DNA of 64,000 nt from positions 5,208,001-5,272,000 of the forward strand of contig NZ_CP146022.1 in assembly GCF_036967205.1 (NCBI RefSeq). Direction: 5' to 3'. Below are positions 43,190-51,813 of this stretch, piece after piece. Within the stretch, counting starts at the first letter, position 1. Every line of letters starts with the position of its first letter. The notes under the pieces are model-generated. The model was not told the DNA's origin, searched no databases, and saw only the letters and a list, made by a program, of their open reading frames with translations. The DNA comes from Streptomyces sp. Q6 (GTDB lineage Bacteria > Actinomycetota > Actinomycetes > Streptomycetales > Streptomycetaceae). Both the position numbers and the translations under genes were made by a program.

Positions 43190-43290
43190 GACACGCGTGC
43201 TCGGTGTCCGCTGTGTCCAGGCGCGTACCGCTCCATCGCCTTCGACGGCTCCGTGGAGTACGAGGACGGGTGCGCGGCGGAGGATTCCAG

Positions 43291-43623
43291 GTGGTGCTCG
43301 ACCCGGCCTACCGGATGCCGCAGCCGGGCGAGCGGCAGGAAGCCGGGAGCGCCGGGCCCGCGGGCGATCCCGCGCCGGCCGTGGCGCGGACGCGGGAGCT
43401 GCTCGCGCGCCGGGCCGCCCTCCTCGGGCGCCGCGACGAACCGCCCCCGCCTGTCCCGGAGTCCGCGCTTCTTGACGCCGTGCGCCGCTGTGGCGGGCAG
43501 CACCGGGGGTGGCTGCCCGGCGGCATCCCGGACGTGGCGCCGCCCATCCTCCAGGCGCTCCACATCAACCACCAGGCCGAGCCCGCGGGACATCCGTGGC
43601 TCGTCGTGGTGTCCGGGGGTTGA
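43291..43623 (+). CDS. Hypothetical small protein
   Basis: A 110-aa protein beginning VVLDPAYRMPQPGERQ, with an Arg/Ala helix (ARTRELLARRAALLGRRDE) and a C-terminal ILQALHINHQAEPAGHPWLV. GTG 43291 has GGAGG 8 bases upstream. A preceding coding-like piece in another frame (AYRSIAFDGSVEYEDG) suggests the gene may be a frameshifted remainder of a longer one. No family recognised. Confidence 0.45.
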   Translation: MVLDPAYRMPQPGERQEAGSAGPAGDPAPAVARTRELLARRAALLGRRDEPPPPVPESALLDAVRRCGGQHRGWLPGGIPDVAPPILQALHINHQAEPAGHPWLVVVSGG

Positions 43624-43679
43624 CGGCCCGCCGGTCGTGCGGCCCACGCGATGATCTGCCGGGCGACACGCGGCGTCGC

Positions 43680-43973
43680 TCAGGCCGCGTCGTCCTTGAC
43701 CGCCGCGACGAACGCCGTCCAGGCTCCGCCGCCGAAGACGACCGCCGGGCCGGACGGGTTCTTGCTGTCGCGGACGGGTACGTGGGCGGCACAGGCGGCG
43801 TCGTTGACCTCCAGGCAGTCGCCACTGTCGCCACCGCTGTGCGTCGACTTACGCCAGGCGTCGCTGACTTCGAGACAGTCGCCGCTGCTGCCGCCGCTGT
43901 GACTGGACTTGCGCCACATCGTCAGGGTCGAGGCATCCGGGATCGTCGTGGGCTGCTCACTCACGTTGCTCAT
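43680..43973 (-). CDS. DUF397 protein with a duplicated motif
   Basis: A 97-aa DUF397 protein, the usual partner of XRE/DUF5753 regulators in Streptomyces. The signature occurs twice: WRKSSHSGGSSGDCLEV and WRKSTHSGGDSGDCLEV, then the normal VPVRDSKNPSGPAVVF and WTAFVAAVK. Most family members have one copy, so this is an internal duplication. It overlaps the 3' end of the XRE gene by 17 bases and is coupled to it. Confidence 0.88.
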   Translation of the reverse strand: MSNVSEQPTTIPDASTLTMWRKSSHSGGSSGDCLEVSDAWRKSTHSGGDSGDCLEVNDAACAAHVPVRDSKNPSGPAVVFGGGAWTAFVAAVKDDAA

Positions 43974-44784
43974 GCTCGTAATCCTCTGCGATGGAGCGGA
44001 TCAGGGCCAGGGACTCCCGGTGCGACAGGGCGTCGCCCATGGCGTGATCGTAGGCCGCTTGGCATTGCCGTACCACGGAGGGGACTTCGAGCACTCGACC
44101 CGTCTTCAGGCCCTCCACGTACGCGACGGGCGGCAGGTCCTCGAACCACATCAAGGAGACGAAGCCTTCCATCAGCGCGTGGTAGCCCACCGAGAAGGGG
44201 AGTACGTGCACGCGGATGCGGTGGCTCTCGCCCAGTTCCGCGATGTGACAGAGCTGTTCGCACATCACCGCCGGACCGCCGACGGGACGGCGCAGCACGG
44301 CCTCGTCGAGGAGTGTCCACACCACCGGGCTCTCGAAGACGTCGAGAATGCGGGCGCGGCGGAGGCGTGTGACAAGGAGCTTGTCACGTGCCTCCGGGGT
44401 CTTGGGCGGGAAGCCCGAAGCCAGTACTTGCCGTGCGTAGGCGGGGGTTTGGAGGAGGCCCGGCACCAGCTTCGGCCCGTACACGCGGATCGTCGTCGCC
44501 TGTTCCTCCAGGCGTAGCGCCTCCTCGAAGTGTTCGGCCACCGCGCCCTCGCCCTGGGTCGGGAGGAACGTCTCGAAGACGCCCCCCGTGTCGAGCACCC
44601 CGTCCAGGCGCCGGGCGTCATCCAACGCAGGTCTGCGCCGGCCCGCCTCGATGTGCGCGATGCGCGTGCGGGACATGACCGCGCGCACGCTGAGCTCTTC
44701 CTGGGTGAGTCCGGCCGCCTCGCGCCGCCGCCTCAGTTCCTCGCCGTAGCTGGTACGTGATCCGGGGTTGTCCTCGACCGCCAT
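43957..44784 (-). CDS. XRE-family regulator with DUF5753 domain
   Basis: A 275-aa regulator. The helix-turn-helix is at about residues 12-65 (YGEELRRRREAAGLTQEELS, then MSRTRIAHIEAGRRRP). The DUF5753 domain follows with PGLLQTPAYARQVL, LLDEAVLRRPVGG and VHVLPFSVGYHALMEG. These proteins control development or secondary metabolism together with a small DUF397 protein, which follows here. ATG 44784 is chosen for GGGAG 6 bases upstream. Confidence 0.92.
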   Translation of the reverse strand: MAVEDNPGSRTSYGEELRRRREAAGLTQEELSVRAVMSRTRIAHIEAGRRRPALDDARRLDGVLDTGGVFETFLPTQGEGAVAEHFEEALRLEEQATTIRVYGPKLVPGLLQTPAYARQVLASGFPPKTPEARDKLLVTRLRRARILDVFESPVVWTLLDEAVLRRPVGGPAVMCEQLCHIAELGESHRIRVHVLPFSVGYHALMEGFVSLMWFEDLPPVAYVEGLKTGRVLEVPSVVRQCQAAYDHAMGDALSHRESLALIRSIAEDYEHEQRE

Positions 44785-44798
44785 ACGAACTCCCGTAT

Positions 44799-44817
44799 GT
44801 GACAGATCAGTTGTCAC
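44799..44817. promoter_or_regulatory. Operator-like dyad upstream of the XRE gene
   Basis: GTGACA (44799-44804) and TGTCAC (44812-44817) are perfect arms 7 bases apart, 15 bases before the XRE start, in the divergent promoter shared with the small plus-strand gene. Confidence 0.45.
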
Positions 44818-44894
44818 GCGCGAACCTCTGGCGAGCCTACCTGCGGAGACCTCACTGTGTGACCGTTCTTGAACGGAAAGTGAGGAGCGGTGCG

Positions 44895-45131
44895 ATGGCG
44901 GAGGCGGTTCAGGTCGTGCATGGCGAGGGGGCGTACGTCGCCCATGCCGAGACCGATGTCTACGGCCCGGGGAAAGTGCTGGCCGTGGAAGGGGAGTTGA
45001 GGCGGGTGCGGTTCGTGTACTTCGTCGCCACGGTGGGGGCGGGAGTGCTGCGGGCCGCCAACGAGGCCGAGGAGGCGTGGGTGCGGGCCTGGATCGCGGA
45101 GCGCCGCCAGCGGTACGGCAAGCAGTGGTGA
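44895..45131 (+). CDS. Hypothetical 78-aa protein
   Basis: A small soluble protein (GEGAYVAHAETDVYGPGKVL, then a C-terminal helix NEAEEAWVRAWIAERRQRYG). ATG 44895 has GAGGAGCGG 7 bases upstream. A short palindrome CCGTTC/GAACGG (44863-44876) precedes it. It is divergent from the XRE/DUF397 operon, an arrangement common for these regulators, so it could be a target. No family recognised. Confidence 0.6.
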   Translation: MAEAVQVVHGEGAYVAHAETDVYGPGKVLAVEGELRRVRFVYFVATVGAGVLRAANEAEEAWVRAWIAERRQRYGKQW

Positions 45132-45147
45132 CTACGTGAAGTAGTCA
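45129..45147. promoter_or_regulatory. Dyad TGACTAC/GTAGTCA
   Basis: Perfect 7-bp arms (45129-45135 and 45141-45147) around GTGAA, starting at the stop codon of the 78-aa gene and lying upstream of the next gene; either a small terminator or an operator. Confidence 0.4.
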
Positions 45148-45265
45148 TGTGATTACAGAAGTTGCGCTACGGTGGCCGAAACTTAAGCGGCCCAAGACGC
45201 CGGGTGCAACCAGCGTCGAGGGCCTTCATCGCCAGTGGCTCCACCAGAAAGAGACACCACCGGAA

Positions 45266-46168
45266 ATGCTCCGTCATGTTATCGCCCCGACTGGATCCTT
45301 CAGTCAGATTCCGAACTCCCTGATCCGGCACCCTCGGTTGAACTCCGACGCCCTGCGGCTCCTCATCTGGCAGCTCTCCCTCCCCGCCGACGCGGGCGAC
45401 TCCCTCTCCAGGACCGCCGAGAAGGCGGGCCTCGGCAAGTGCGCTTTCCTGCGAGCCAAAAGGCAGTTGAAGACCGAGGGGTTTCTGCACGAGTGGCGGG
45501 TGCAGGGGGAGCGGGGGCGGTGGGAGACCGTTCAGCTCGTGTCGGGGGCGCCGTTGAGCGCGGAGGAGGCGGCCGCCGTACGGGACGGGGAACCGGCGGG
45601 CAGGCCACGAAAGGCTGCGGCTCTGACGTCTGGATCTCCGACGTCTGGATCTCCGACGTCTGGGTCTCCGGCGGTGGGAACTCCGGCCGTCGGTGAGCCG
45701 ACCCGCCGGGACGTCGGCCGTCATCCAAGGCGGCAAGACCTTAGGGACAACACCTCCACCCCTCCGGCGCCCGAGCGGCCCGACGACGAGGCCGGCCGCT
45801 TCGTCGCCGGGCTCCAGGAGCGGGACGCGCGGCTGCGCATCCCGCGCGCCATGGTCACCGAACTCGCCGCCCGCGTACGTGACTGGTTCACGCGCGGGCA
45901 CACCGCCGAGAGCGTGTGGCGGCACATCCGCCTGAACCTCCCCGGACGGCTCGGCCGGATCGAGCGACCGGGCGGCCTGCTGAGGTACGTACTCGCCGAC
46001 ATCCCACCCGTCGCCGTGGCCGTACTCGCCAGTGAGCCCGCCCGGCGACAGTCCGCCCCGGTCCCACGGGTCTCGCTCATGCGGGAGTGCGAGGGCGCAG
46101 GCCACGTACAGGCCCGCCTGTTCCTGCCGACCGGCGACGAAACCCTCTGCGGGGCGTGCCGTACATGA
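45266..46168 (+). CDS. Helix-turn-helix DNA-binding protein (replication-initiator-like)
   Basis: A 300-aa protein. The N-terminal winged-helix-type region (IPNSLIRHPRLNSDALRLLI, LSRTAEKAGLGKCAFLRAKR) is followed by a low-complexity linker built from three 15-bp repeats (45625-45669, encoding SGSPT units). The C-terminal domain has WRHIRLNLPGRLGRIERPGG and a possible zinc pair in the tail (CEGAGH.., CGAC). Similar proteins are frequent in Streptomyces as unassigned regulators or remnants of plasmid replication genes. ATG 45266 fits usual N-termini; GTG 45149 would extend it by 39 residues through a likely promoter. Confidence 0.65.
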   Translation: MLRHVIAPTGSFSQIPNSLIRHPRLNSDALRLLIWQLSLPADAGDSLSRTAEKAGLGKCAFLRAKRQLKTEGFLHEWRVQGERGRWETVQLVSGAPLSAEEAAAVRDGEPAGRPRKAAALTSGSPTSGSPTSGSPAVGTPAVGEPTRRDVGRHPRRQDLRDNTSTPPAPERPDDEAGRFVAGLQERDARLRIPRAMVTELAARVRDWFTRGHTAESVWRHIRLNLPGRLGRIERPGGLLRYVLADIPPVAVAVLASEPARRQSAPVPRVSLMRECEGAGHVQARLFLPTGDETLCGACRT

Positions 46169-46330
46169 ATCCGGGGTTGCGTGGAGGGGGACGGCCGGTG
46201 GGGTTCGGTTCGACAGTGATGCTTTCGGGGGTGGGCGCGCTGTTCCAAGTGGCCGCCTGTGTGCCGGGTGTGTCTCAATTAGCGTTCTGCTGTGGCCTGT
46301 TGGGCCCGATTCGGAGTGAGTGACGCCAAC

Positions 46331-48592
46331 GTGAGTCCTCGTGTGTCCCATGCGTACAGATCGATGAACCTGAAGCGGAGGGTGTGGGTCACCCTGGGGG
46401 CCGTCGTGCTCGGTGGCGGCGGGGTGACCGCCTACGCCGTCGCCAACCCCGTCCACGACGTGAGCGCCGCCCTCCAGGACAAGCGGCCCGTGAAGGTCTA
46501 CGACCTCGCGCTGCCCGGCACCACGAGCGGACGTCGGGAGCTGCCGCGCAAGGACACCGAGGAGTTCTCGCTGCTCGGCGTCTCGTGGACCGGCGCCACC
46601 AAGGAGCTCGACGGCACCGCGCAGGTGCGCACCCACAGCCTGGAGAGCGGGGAGTGGAGCGCCTGGCACGACCTGGAGCTCGACACCGATCCGCTGGAGA
46701 AGCCGGAGCGCGGTGTGCGCGGGGCGTCCGAGCCGCTGTACGTGGGGCCCTCCGACGGGGTCCAGGTGCAGGTCGCCCATGAGGACGGGACGACCGCCGC
46801 ACTGCCCAAGGGGCTTGAGGTCAACCTCGTGGACCCGGGCGTCGTGACCGACGCCGAGGCGCGGCGGCCCGCCCCGACGGCCGACTCCGCCGAACCCGCC
46901 GCGTTCGTCGCCGAAGGGGCCGAAGGGGCCGAAGGGGCCGAGGCGGCCGAAGGCGTCGAAGGCGTCGAAGGCGTCGAAGGGACCGAGAGTCCCAGTCCTA
47001 CGGGTACCGATCCCACCGCTACCGCTACCGCTACCGCCAGCGCGAGCGCCACCGTTCCGACGGCACCCCCGTCCACCGCCCCGAAGCCGCCCATCACCTC
47101 CCGCGCCGGTTGGGGCGCCGACGAGTCCATGGTCGAGGACCCGCCGGAGTACAACCCGGACGTCAAGGCCGTCTTCGTCCACCACACCGACGGCGCGAAC
47201 GACTACTCCTGCGCCGACTCGGCCTCGATCGTGCGCGGCATCTACGCGTACCACGTACAGGTCGAGGGCTGGAACGACATCGGCTACAACTTCCTCGTCG
47301 ACAAGTGCGGCACCGTCTTCGAGGGCCGCAAGGGCGGCACCGACCTGCCGGTGCTCGGCGCCCACACCTACGGCTGGAACCGCGAGTCCGCCGGGATCGC
47401 CGTCCTCGGCAACTACGTCTCCGCCAGTGCCACGAACGCCGCGCTCACCTCGATCGCCCGCGTCGCGGCCTGGAAGCTCGGACAGTACGGCGCCGACCCG
47501 GCCGGAACCGTCGCCCTGAACGCCGGTGCGAGCCAGACCAACTACTTCGGCAAGAGCTTCACCGCCGGCACGAAGTACACGTTCAACCGGATCTCCGCCC
47601 ACCGCGACGGCTTCAACACGCAGTGCCCCGGCAACTCCCTCTACGCCCAGCTCCCGACCATCCGCACCTGGGCCGCCGGGCCGGTGCAGGGGCTGAAGAC
47701 CACCACCGTCGACGGCGCGGGCAAGTCCGGCACCACGTACTACACGAAGGGAGCCGTCACCGTGCACTGGTCGGCGACGACCCCGGCGTCGCTGATCTCC
47801 ACGTACGAACTCCTCGTCGACGGCAAGGTCGCCGCCACCGCCTCCGGCAGTGCCACGTCCGCCGCCGCGACGCTCGCCCTCGGCAGCCACACCGTCGCCG
47901 TCCGGGCCGTCCACCAGTCCGGCAAGGCGGTCACCACGGCCGCGCTGAACGTCGTCGCCGAGACCACGGCCCCCACCTTCTCCACCTCCCCGAGGATCTC
48001 CCTGCGCACCGGCACGGTGAGCACCACGTCCGTGCCCGTCGCCCTGGGCTGGAAGGCCGCCGACGACAAGGCGCTGCGCGAGGTGAAGCTCCTCGCGCCG
48101 GCCACGGCCACCTTCGGCCCGACGACGACCAGCTCGAACCGCACGGCCGCGTCCGGCACCGCCACCACCTGGTCGATGCGCGCCTACGACTTCGCGGGGA
48201 ACTCCCGCACGTCGTCGCCCGCCTTCACGCCCGTGATCCAGCAGGAGACGTCGGCGGTCAAGTCCGGTAGCTGGACGTCCCGTTCGAGCAGCAGCTACCT
48301 CGGCGGCAAGTCGTACTCCAGCGGTTCCAAGGGCACGAGCCTCACCTGGACCTTCACCGGCCGGTCGGCCTCGTGGGTCGTCTCACGGGCGTCGAGCTCC
48401 GGTCAGGCGTACGTGTACGTGGACGGCGTCAAGGTCAGCACCGTGGACCTGAAGTCGTCGTCGACCCTGTACCGACAGGCGATCTGGACCAAGACCTGGT
48501 CCAGCAGCGCGCCGCACAAGGTGAAGATCGTCGTGGTCGGCACCAGCGGCCGCCCGACCATCACGACGGACGGGCTCGTCTACATCAAGTAG
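46331..48592 (+). CDS. Secreted PGRP-type amidase with Ig-like and C-terminal beta domains (third paralogue)
   Basis: A 753-aa exported protein. Signal peptide (RRVWVTLGAVVLGGGGVTAY), the shared WSAWHDLELD block, then an acidic linker of 9-bp repeats (46910-46981, GAEGAEG/GVEGVEG) and an Ala/Thr linker. The amidase domain has VFVHHTDGANDYSC, WNDIGYNFLVDKCGTVFEGR and SAHRDGFNTQCPGNSL. In place of FG-GAP repeats it has an Ig-like domain and a C-terminal Ser-rich beta-sandwich (SWVVSRASSSGQAYVYVDG). GTG 46331 aligns with the left paralogue; GTG 46316 is an alternative nearer the GGAG. Confidence 0.88.
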   Translation: MSPRVSHAYRSMNLKRRVWVTLGAVVLGGGGVTAYAVANPVHDVSAALQDKRPVKVYDLALPGTTSGRRELPRKDTEEFSLLGVSWTGATKELDGTAQVRTHSLESGEWSAWHDLELDTDPLEKPERGVRGASEPLYVGPSDGVQVQVAHEDGTTAALPKGLEVNLVDPGVVTDAEARRPAPTADSAEPAAFVAEGAEGAEGAEAAEGVEGVEGVEGTESPSPTGTDPTATATATASASATVPTAPPSTAPKPPITSRAGWGADESMVEDPPEYNPDVKAVFVHHTDGANDYSCADSASIVRGIYAYHVQVEGWNDIGYNFLVDKCGTVFEGRKGGTDLPVLGAHTYGWNRESAGIAVLGNYVSASATNAALTSIARVAAWKLGQYGADPAGTVALNAGASQTNYFGKSFTAGTKYTFNRISAHRDGFNTQCPGNSLYAQLPTIRTWAAGPVQGLKTTTVDGAGKSGTTYYTKGAVTVHWSATTPASLISTYELLVDGKVAATASGSATSAAATLALGSHTVAVRAVHQSGKAVTTAALNVVAETTAPTFSTSPRISLRTGTVSTTSVPVALGWKAADDKALREVKLLAPATATFGPTTTSSNRTAASGTATTWSMRAYDFAGNSRTSSPAFTPVIQQETSAVKSGSWTSRSSSSYLGGKSYSSGSKGTSLTWTFTGRSASWVVSRASSSGQAYVYVDGVKVSTVDLKSSSTLYRQAIWTKTWSSSAPHKVKIVVVGTSGRPTITTDGLVYIK

Positions 48593-48625
48593 CGCAGCCA
48601 GGAAGGTAGTTGCAGGGGTTGAACG

Positions 48626-48660
48626 GGTGTGGCGGTACGGGTCTTCCGTGCCGCCACACC
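48626..48660 (+). terminator. Terminator after the third amidase
   Basis: GGTGTGGCGGTACGG (48626-48640) pairs with CCGTGCCGCCACACC (48646-48660) with one mismatch around a 5-base loop, 33 bases after the stop; GTTTG follows. Confidence 0.75.
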
Positions 48661-48892
48661 GTTTGTGCGGCACAGGTGCGCGCGCTGTGCACCGTGGTCT
48701 CTTCTGCGGCGGGGCCCGTTGACGCGGCGCCGACGGCCGACGGCACCGAATGGTTGTACGGAAACCCCGTATTCGCTGTGTGAGAAGCGACATGTGTGCA
48801 ACCTGTGACGGTTGAGGTGACACACCCGCTGGGGGAGTGCGGGAAGAACCGGAACCAGGCTTCCCGGTGACCGGACCAAGGGGTGCAACACC
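48661..48892. other. Intergenic region before the 140-aa gene
   Basis: About 230 bases; no gene. It should contain the promoter of the following two genes (possible elements near 48760-48800). AAGGGG precedes the start at 48893. Confidence 0.35.
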
Positions 48893-49315
48893 ATGCGTGA
48901 GGGTGAGAAACGGGCCGCCGACATGCGACGGCACGCGGCGGGCTTCGTCGCGCGGGTCGCCTCGGCCCGGCTGCCGCTCGACTACTCCGTCGCCAGCCTC
49001 CGTGTCGTCGACTTCCTCATCGACGGACTGCGGAAGGGCGGTGCGGACCGGGGGCGCGTCGACACCGTGCTGTTCGGTCTCGGCGCGTACGTGGGGGAGG
49101 TGCTGGCCCGGCGGGCCGGTGCCGAATGGGTCGACCTGGACGAGGCGCAACGCGCCTACTTCGGGCAGGGCGTGGGCGTACGGATGCCGGACGGACGGGT
49201 GTGGAACCCGCTCGGGAAGGTCGTGAACCGGTACGAGGTCGGCGCCGAGGAGTCGCTCCAGACCTTCTACCTGACCCTGCCGGGACGGCGGAGCCGCGCA
49301 TGCGCCGCCCTGTGA
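48893..49315 (+). CDS. Conserved hypothetical protein (DUF6278-like)
   Basis: A 140-aa soluble protein: helical N-terminus (MRRHAAGFVARVASARLPLD, YSVASLRVVDFLIDGLR) and a conserved C-terminal block (AYFGQGVGVRMPDGRVWNPL, then GKVVNRYEVGAEESLQTFYL). It resembles, from memory, a Streptomyces family labelled DUF6278; function unknown. AAGGGG lies 9 bases before ATG 48893. The last 16 bases overlap the next gene. Confidence 0.7.
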   Translation: MREGEKRAADMRRHAAGFVARVASARLPLDYSVASLRVVDFLIDGLRKGGADRGRVDTVLFGLGAYVGEVLARRAGAEWVDLDEAQRAYFGQGVGVRMPDGRVWNPLGKVVNRYEVGAEESLQTFYLTLPGRRSRACAAL

Positions 49316-50169
49316 TCACCGGGGTGTTCGTCGTCGCGCTCGCCGCCGGTGGCGCCGCGTTCCGGCCCGTCGAACCGGCCTCGGAGATACGGGCGCTGGC
49401 TCAACCAGCCACCAGCACACGCCCTGTTGACGACACGTCGTCTCCTGAAGCCGCTGAACAGGCGCGCGGGGAGGACCTGTTGAGGCGGGCCGGTGTCCTG
49501 CTGCGCGACGCCTACTCCGTGCGCATGGCGGCGGACGTCAGGCAGGGCGACAAGCACGTACGGAGCGACATCGGCGTGGACCACCACGGCAACTGCTCCG
49601 GGACCATCGACGACGGCGACGGCGTGGCCGCCCGCGTCGTCTATCTCAAGGGTGGCGCCGACACCGACGGGGACGGCGCGGGGGACGGGGAGGACGAGGC
49701 GTACGTGAAGTACGGCGACGCCGCCCTCGCCGTGCTGGAGACCCGGGCCGAGGCCAAGGGGGCCGAAGCGGGCGCGCGCATGCGGGCGTTCACCGGCCTG
49801 GCCCGGGGCAAGTACGTGAAAGCTCCCTCGGGACCCAAGGGCGCCCAGATCATCGGCAGGCAGTGCGGCGTCGGCCGGACGCTGGCCACCACGATGATCG
49901 GCGGGGCGGCGGGTACCCGCGCGCTGCCCGACGTACGCCGCGACGGCGAACTGCTCACCCCGCTCGCCCTGCCCACGCGCGGCGGGGGCGGCACCGCGTA
50001 CGTCGGCGCCGAGTCGGACATGCGGCTGCACTCCATGAACGGCACCACCGGCGGCATGCGCATCACCATCACCTTCAGCGACTACGACAAGCCGTTCGAC
50101 GTCCACACCCCCGACCCGGCGCAGGTCGTGGAGTTCCCGACGGACGGCGGGTCGGTCTTCGAGGTCTGA
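49300..50169 (+). CDS. Hypothetical exported protein
   Basis: A 289-aa protein with an N-terminal signal (VITGVFVVALAAGGAAF), no lipobox, then a Glu/Ala-rich helix and a beta-rich domain (VRSDIGVDHHGNCSGTIDDG, DGEDEAYVKYGDAALAVLE) and a C-terminal MRITITFSDYDKPFDVHTPD. The overall pattern recalls mycobacterial LppX/LprG-type lipid-binding folds, which is only a guess. ATG 49300 overlaps the preceding gene; they are probably co-transcribed. It precedes the first sigma factor gene by about 150 bases. Confidence 0.6.
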   Translation: MRRPVITGVFVVALAAGGAAFRPVEPASEIRALAQPATSTRPVDDTSSPEAAEQARGEDLLRRAGVLLRDAYSVRMAADVRQGDKHVRSDIGVDHHGNCSGTIDDGDGVAARVVYLKGGADTDGDGAGDGEDEAYVKYGDAALAVLETRAEAKGAEAGARMRAFTGLARGKYVKAPSGPKGAQIIGRQCGVGRTLATTMIGGAAGTRALPDVRRDGELLTPLALPTRGGGGTAYVGAESDMRLHSMNGTTGGMRITITFSDYDKPFDVHTPDPAQVVEFPTDGGSVFEV

Positions 50170-50318
50170 GGCGACCCGCACGGGCGCGGCCATCCCCCCG
50201 GCCGCCATCCGTCCCTGTGACGTTTCTGTGGGCGCGGACGCTGATCAGCATGGGGGACACACGGATCGCGTACGGAAACGTACGCACGCGTACTGAAACG
50301 TACTGAAGAGGAAAGCGG

Positions 50319-51059
50319 TTGGGCCAGGGAGGGGAACCCCGTCGCACGCAGGCGTACGACGGGGAGCTGGGCGCAGCCGTGGCGCGGGCCCAGGAAGGCG
50401 ACGAGGCCGCCTTCGCCGTGGCGTACCGCCTGGTGCAGCCCGGCCTGCTCGGATATCTGCGCGGGCTCGTCGGCGACGAGGCGGAGGACGTCGCCGCCGA
50501 CGCGTGGCTGGAGATCGCCCGGGACCTGGGGCGTTTTCGCGGCGACGGCGCGGGGTTCCGCGGCTGGACGGCGACCATCGCCCGGCACCGCGCGCTCGAT
50601 CTGCTGCGCCGTCAGAAGGTGCGCCCCCGCTCGTCCGTACTGGAGCAGGACGTCCTCGAACTGCCCGCTGCGCACAACACCGCCGAGCAGGCCTTCGAGA
50701 CCCTCTCCACCGAGCGCGCCCTCGCCCTCATCGCCCAACTCCCGCGCGACCAGGGCGAGGCGGTCCTGCTCCGCGTGGTCGTCGGGCTCGACGGGCCGAC
50801 CGCCGCCCGCGTCCTCGGCAAGCGCCCGGGAGCCGTGCGCACGGCCGCGTACCGAGGGCTGAAGCGGCTCGCACGTCAACTCGGCGTCGAAACGGCTCAC
50901 GACGCGACGGATGACGCGACGGGCGACGCGACGGGCGACGCTACGGACGGCGCCACGGGCGACGCGACGGACGGCGCCACGGACGAGACAACGCGTGAGG
51001 CAACGGACGAGGCCACGGGCGAGGCAACGGGCGACGGCTCCGGCAAGGACGAGGTGTGA
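50319..51059 (+). CDS. ECF-type RNA polymerase sigma factor (first pair)
   Basis: A 246-aa sigma-70 family factor. Region 2 spans about residues 25-95 (AYRLVQPGLLGYLRGLVGDE, AEDVAADAWLEIARDLGRF, GWTATIARHRALDLLRRQ) and region 4 about 130-190 (ALIAQLPRDQGEAVLLRVVV, AARVLGKRPGAVRTAAYRGL). A low-complexity tail of ATD/ATG units (50900-51050) follows. Start TTG 50319 has GAGGAAAG 5 bases upstream. It is followed 34 bases later by a membrane protein with an anti-sigma-like layout. A second, similar pair follows at 52100. Confidence 0.9.
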   Translation: MGQGGEPRRTQAYDGELGAAVARAQEGDEAAFAVAYRLVQPGLLGYLRGLVGDEAEDVAADAWLEIARDLGRFRGDGAGFRGWTATIARHRALDLLRRQKVRPRSSVLEQDVLELPAAHNTAEQAFETLSTERALALIAQLPRDQGEAVLLRVVVGLDGPTAARVLGKRPGAVRTAAYRGLKRLARQLGVETAHDATDDATGDATGDATDGATGDATDGATDETTREATDEATGEATGDGSGKDEV

Positions 51060-51093
51060 CGGATATCGAGCCGCGAACGCTGGGGGAGTCGAG

Positions 51094-51813
51094 ATGACTG
51101 ATTACCCCTCGCCGCCGGACGACCCTGCCCCCGTCGACCCGGCATCACTCGGCGAGCTGCTCGCCGCCGCGATGCGTCCCGGCGGTTCACCGGACGGTTC
51201 ACCGGACGGGCCCGGCGGCGGTGAAGCGCAGGCCCTCGCCGCGTTCCGCGCCGCGCGCGACGCCGGCGCGCTGCACGCGCCGACCCGGCGCCGCGACGAC
51301 TGGCGGCCCCGCGCGCGCCGGTCGCGGTGGTCGCTGCGCGCGGCCGTCGGCGCGCTCGTGGCGAGTGTCGCGGTGGGCGGGGTCGCCGTCGCCGGCATCG
51401 GAAGCGGCATCTCCTCCGTCGACGAGCCCGAACGGCCCGCGCCGAGCCGGAGCGTGAGCCCGTCGGCCACACCGGGTCCGTCCGCCCCGAGCGCGCGGCG
51501 CGACGGCACGCCCAGCCACCCGGAACAGGCCAAGGGCGAAGAGGCGCGGTGCAAGTCGTACGAGAACGGGCGCGGGCGCAACCGCTCGGAGCGGGCCGCC
51601 GCGGGCTGCGACACGGCGGACGACGGTTCCGGTGCCGCGGGCGGGCCTTCGGCGGGGGCGCGGCGGTCGCGGGCCGCGAACGGGGCCGGTACGGGTGCGG
51701 ATGCGAGCACAGGTACAGATACAGGTACAGGTACAGGTACGGGTAACAGCGCCGGTTCCGGCAAGAGCAACGACAAGAGCAACGGCAACGGCAACGGGCG
51801 TGGCCAGAACTAG
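51094..51813 (+). CDS. Single-pass membrane protein, putative anti-sigma partner (first pair)
   Basis: A 239-aa protein: a cytosolic N-terminal domain with LGELLAAAMRP and EAQALAAFRAARDAGAL, one transmembrane helix (VGALVASVAVGGVAVAGIGS), and an extracytoplasmic Ser/Pro/Arg-rich region ending in TGTDTG and SNGNGNG repeats. No HxxxCxxC zinc-anti-sigma motif is seen. Position after a sigma gene suggests regulation of it, but the evidence is context only. Confidence 0.7.
   Translation: MTDYPSPPDDPAPVDPASLGELLAAAMRPGGSPDGSPDGPGGGEAQALAAFRAARDAGALHAPTRRRDDWRPRARRSRWSLRAAVGALVASVAVGGVAVAGIGSGISSVDEPERPAPSRSVSPSATPGPSAPSARRDGTPSHPEQAKGEEARCKSYENGRGRNRSERAAAGCDTADDGSGAAGGPSAGARRSRAANGAGTGADASTGTDTGTGTGTGNSAGSGKSNDKSNGNGNGRGQN

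Noticed and set aside
45167..47914. A 915-codon minus-strand frame opposite the third amidase
   Set aside because: No domain and low-complexity Gly/Arg/Val text; a shadow of the plus-strand genes.
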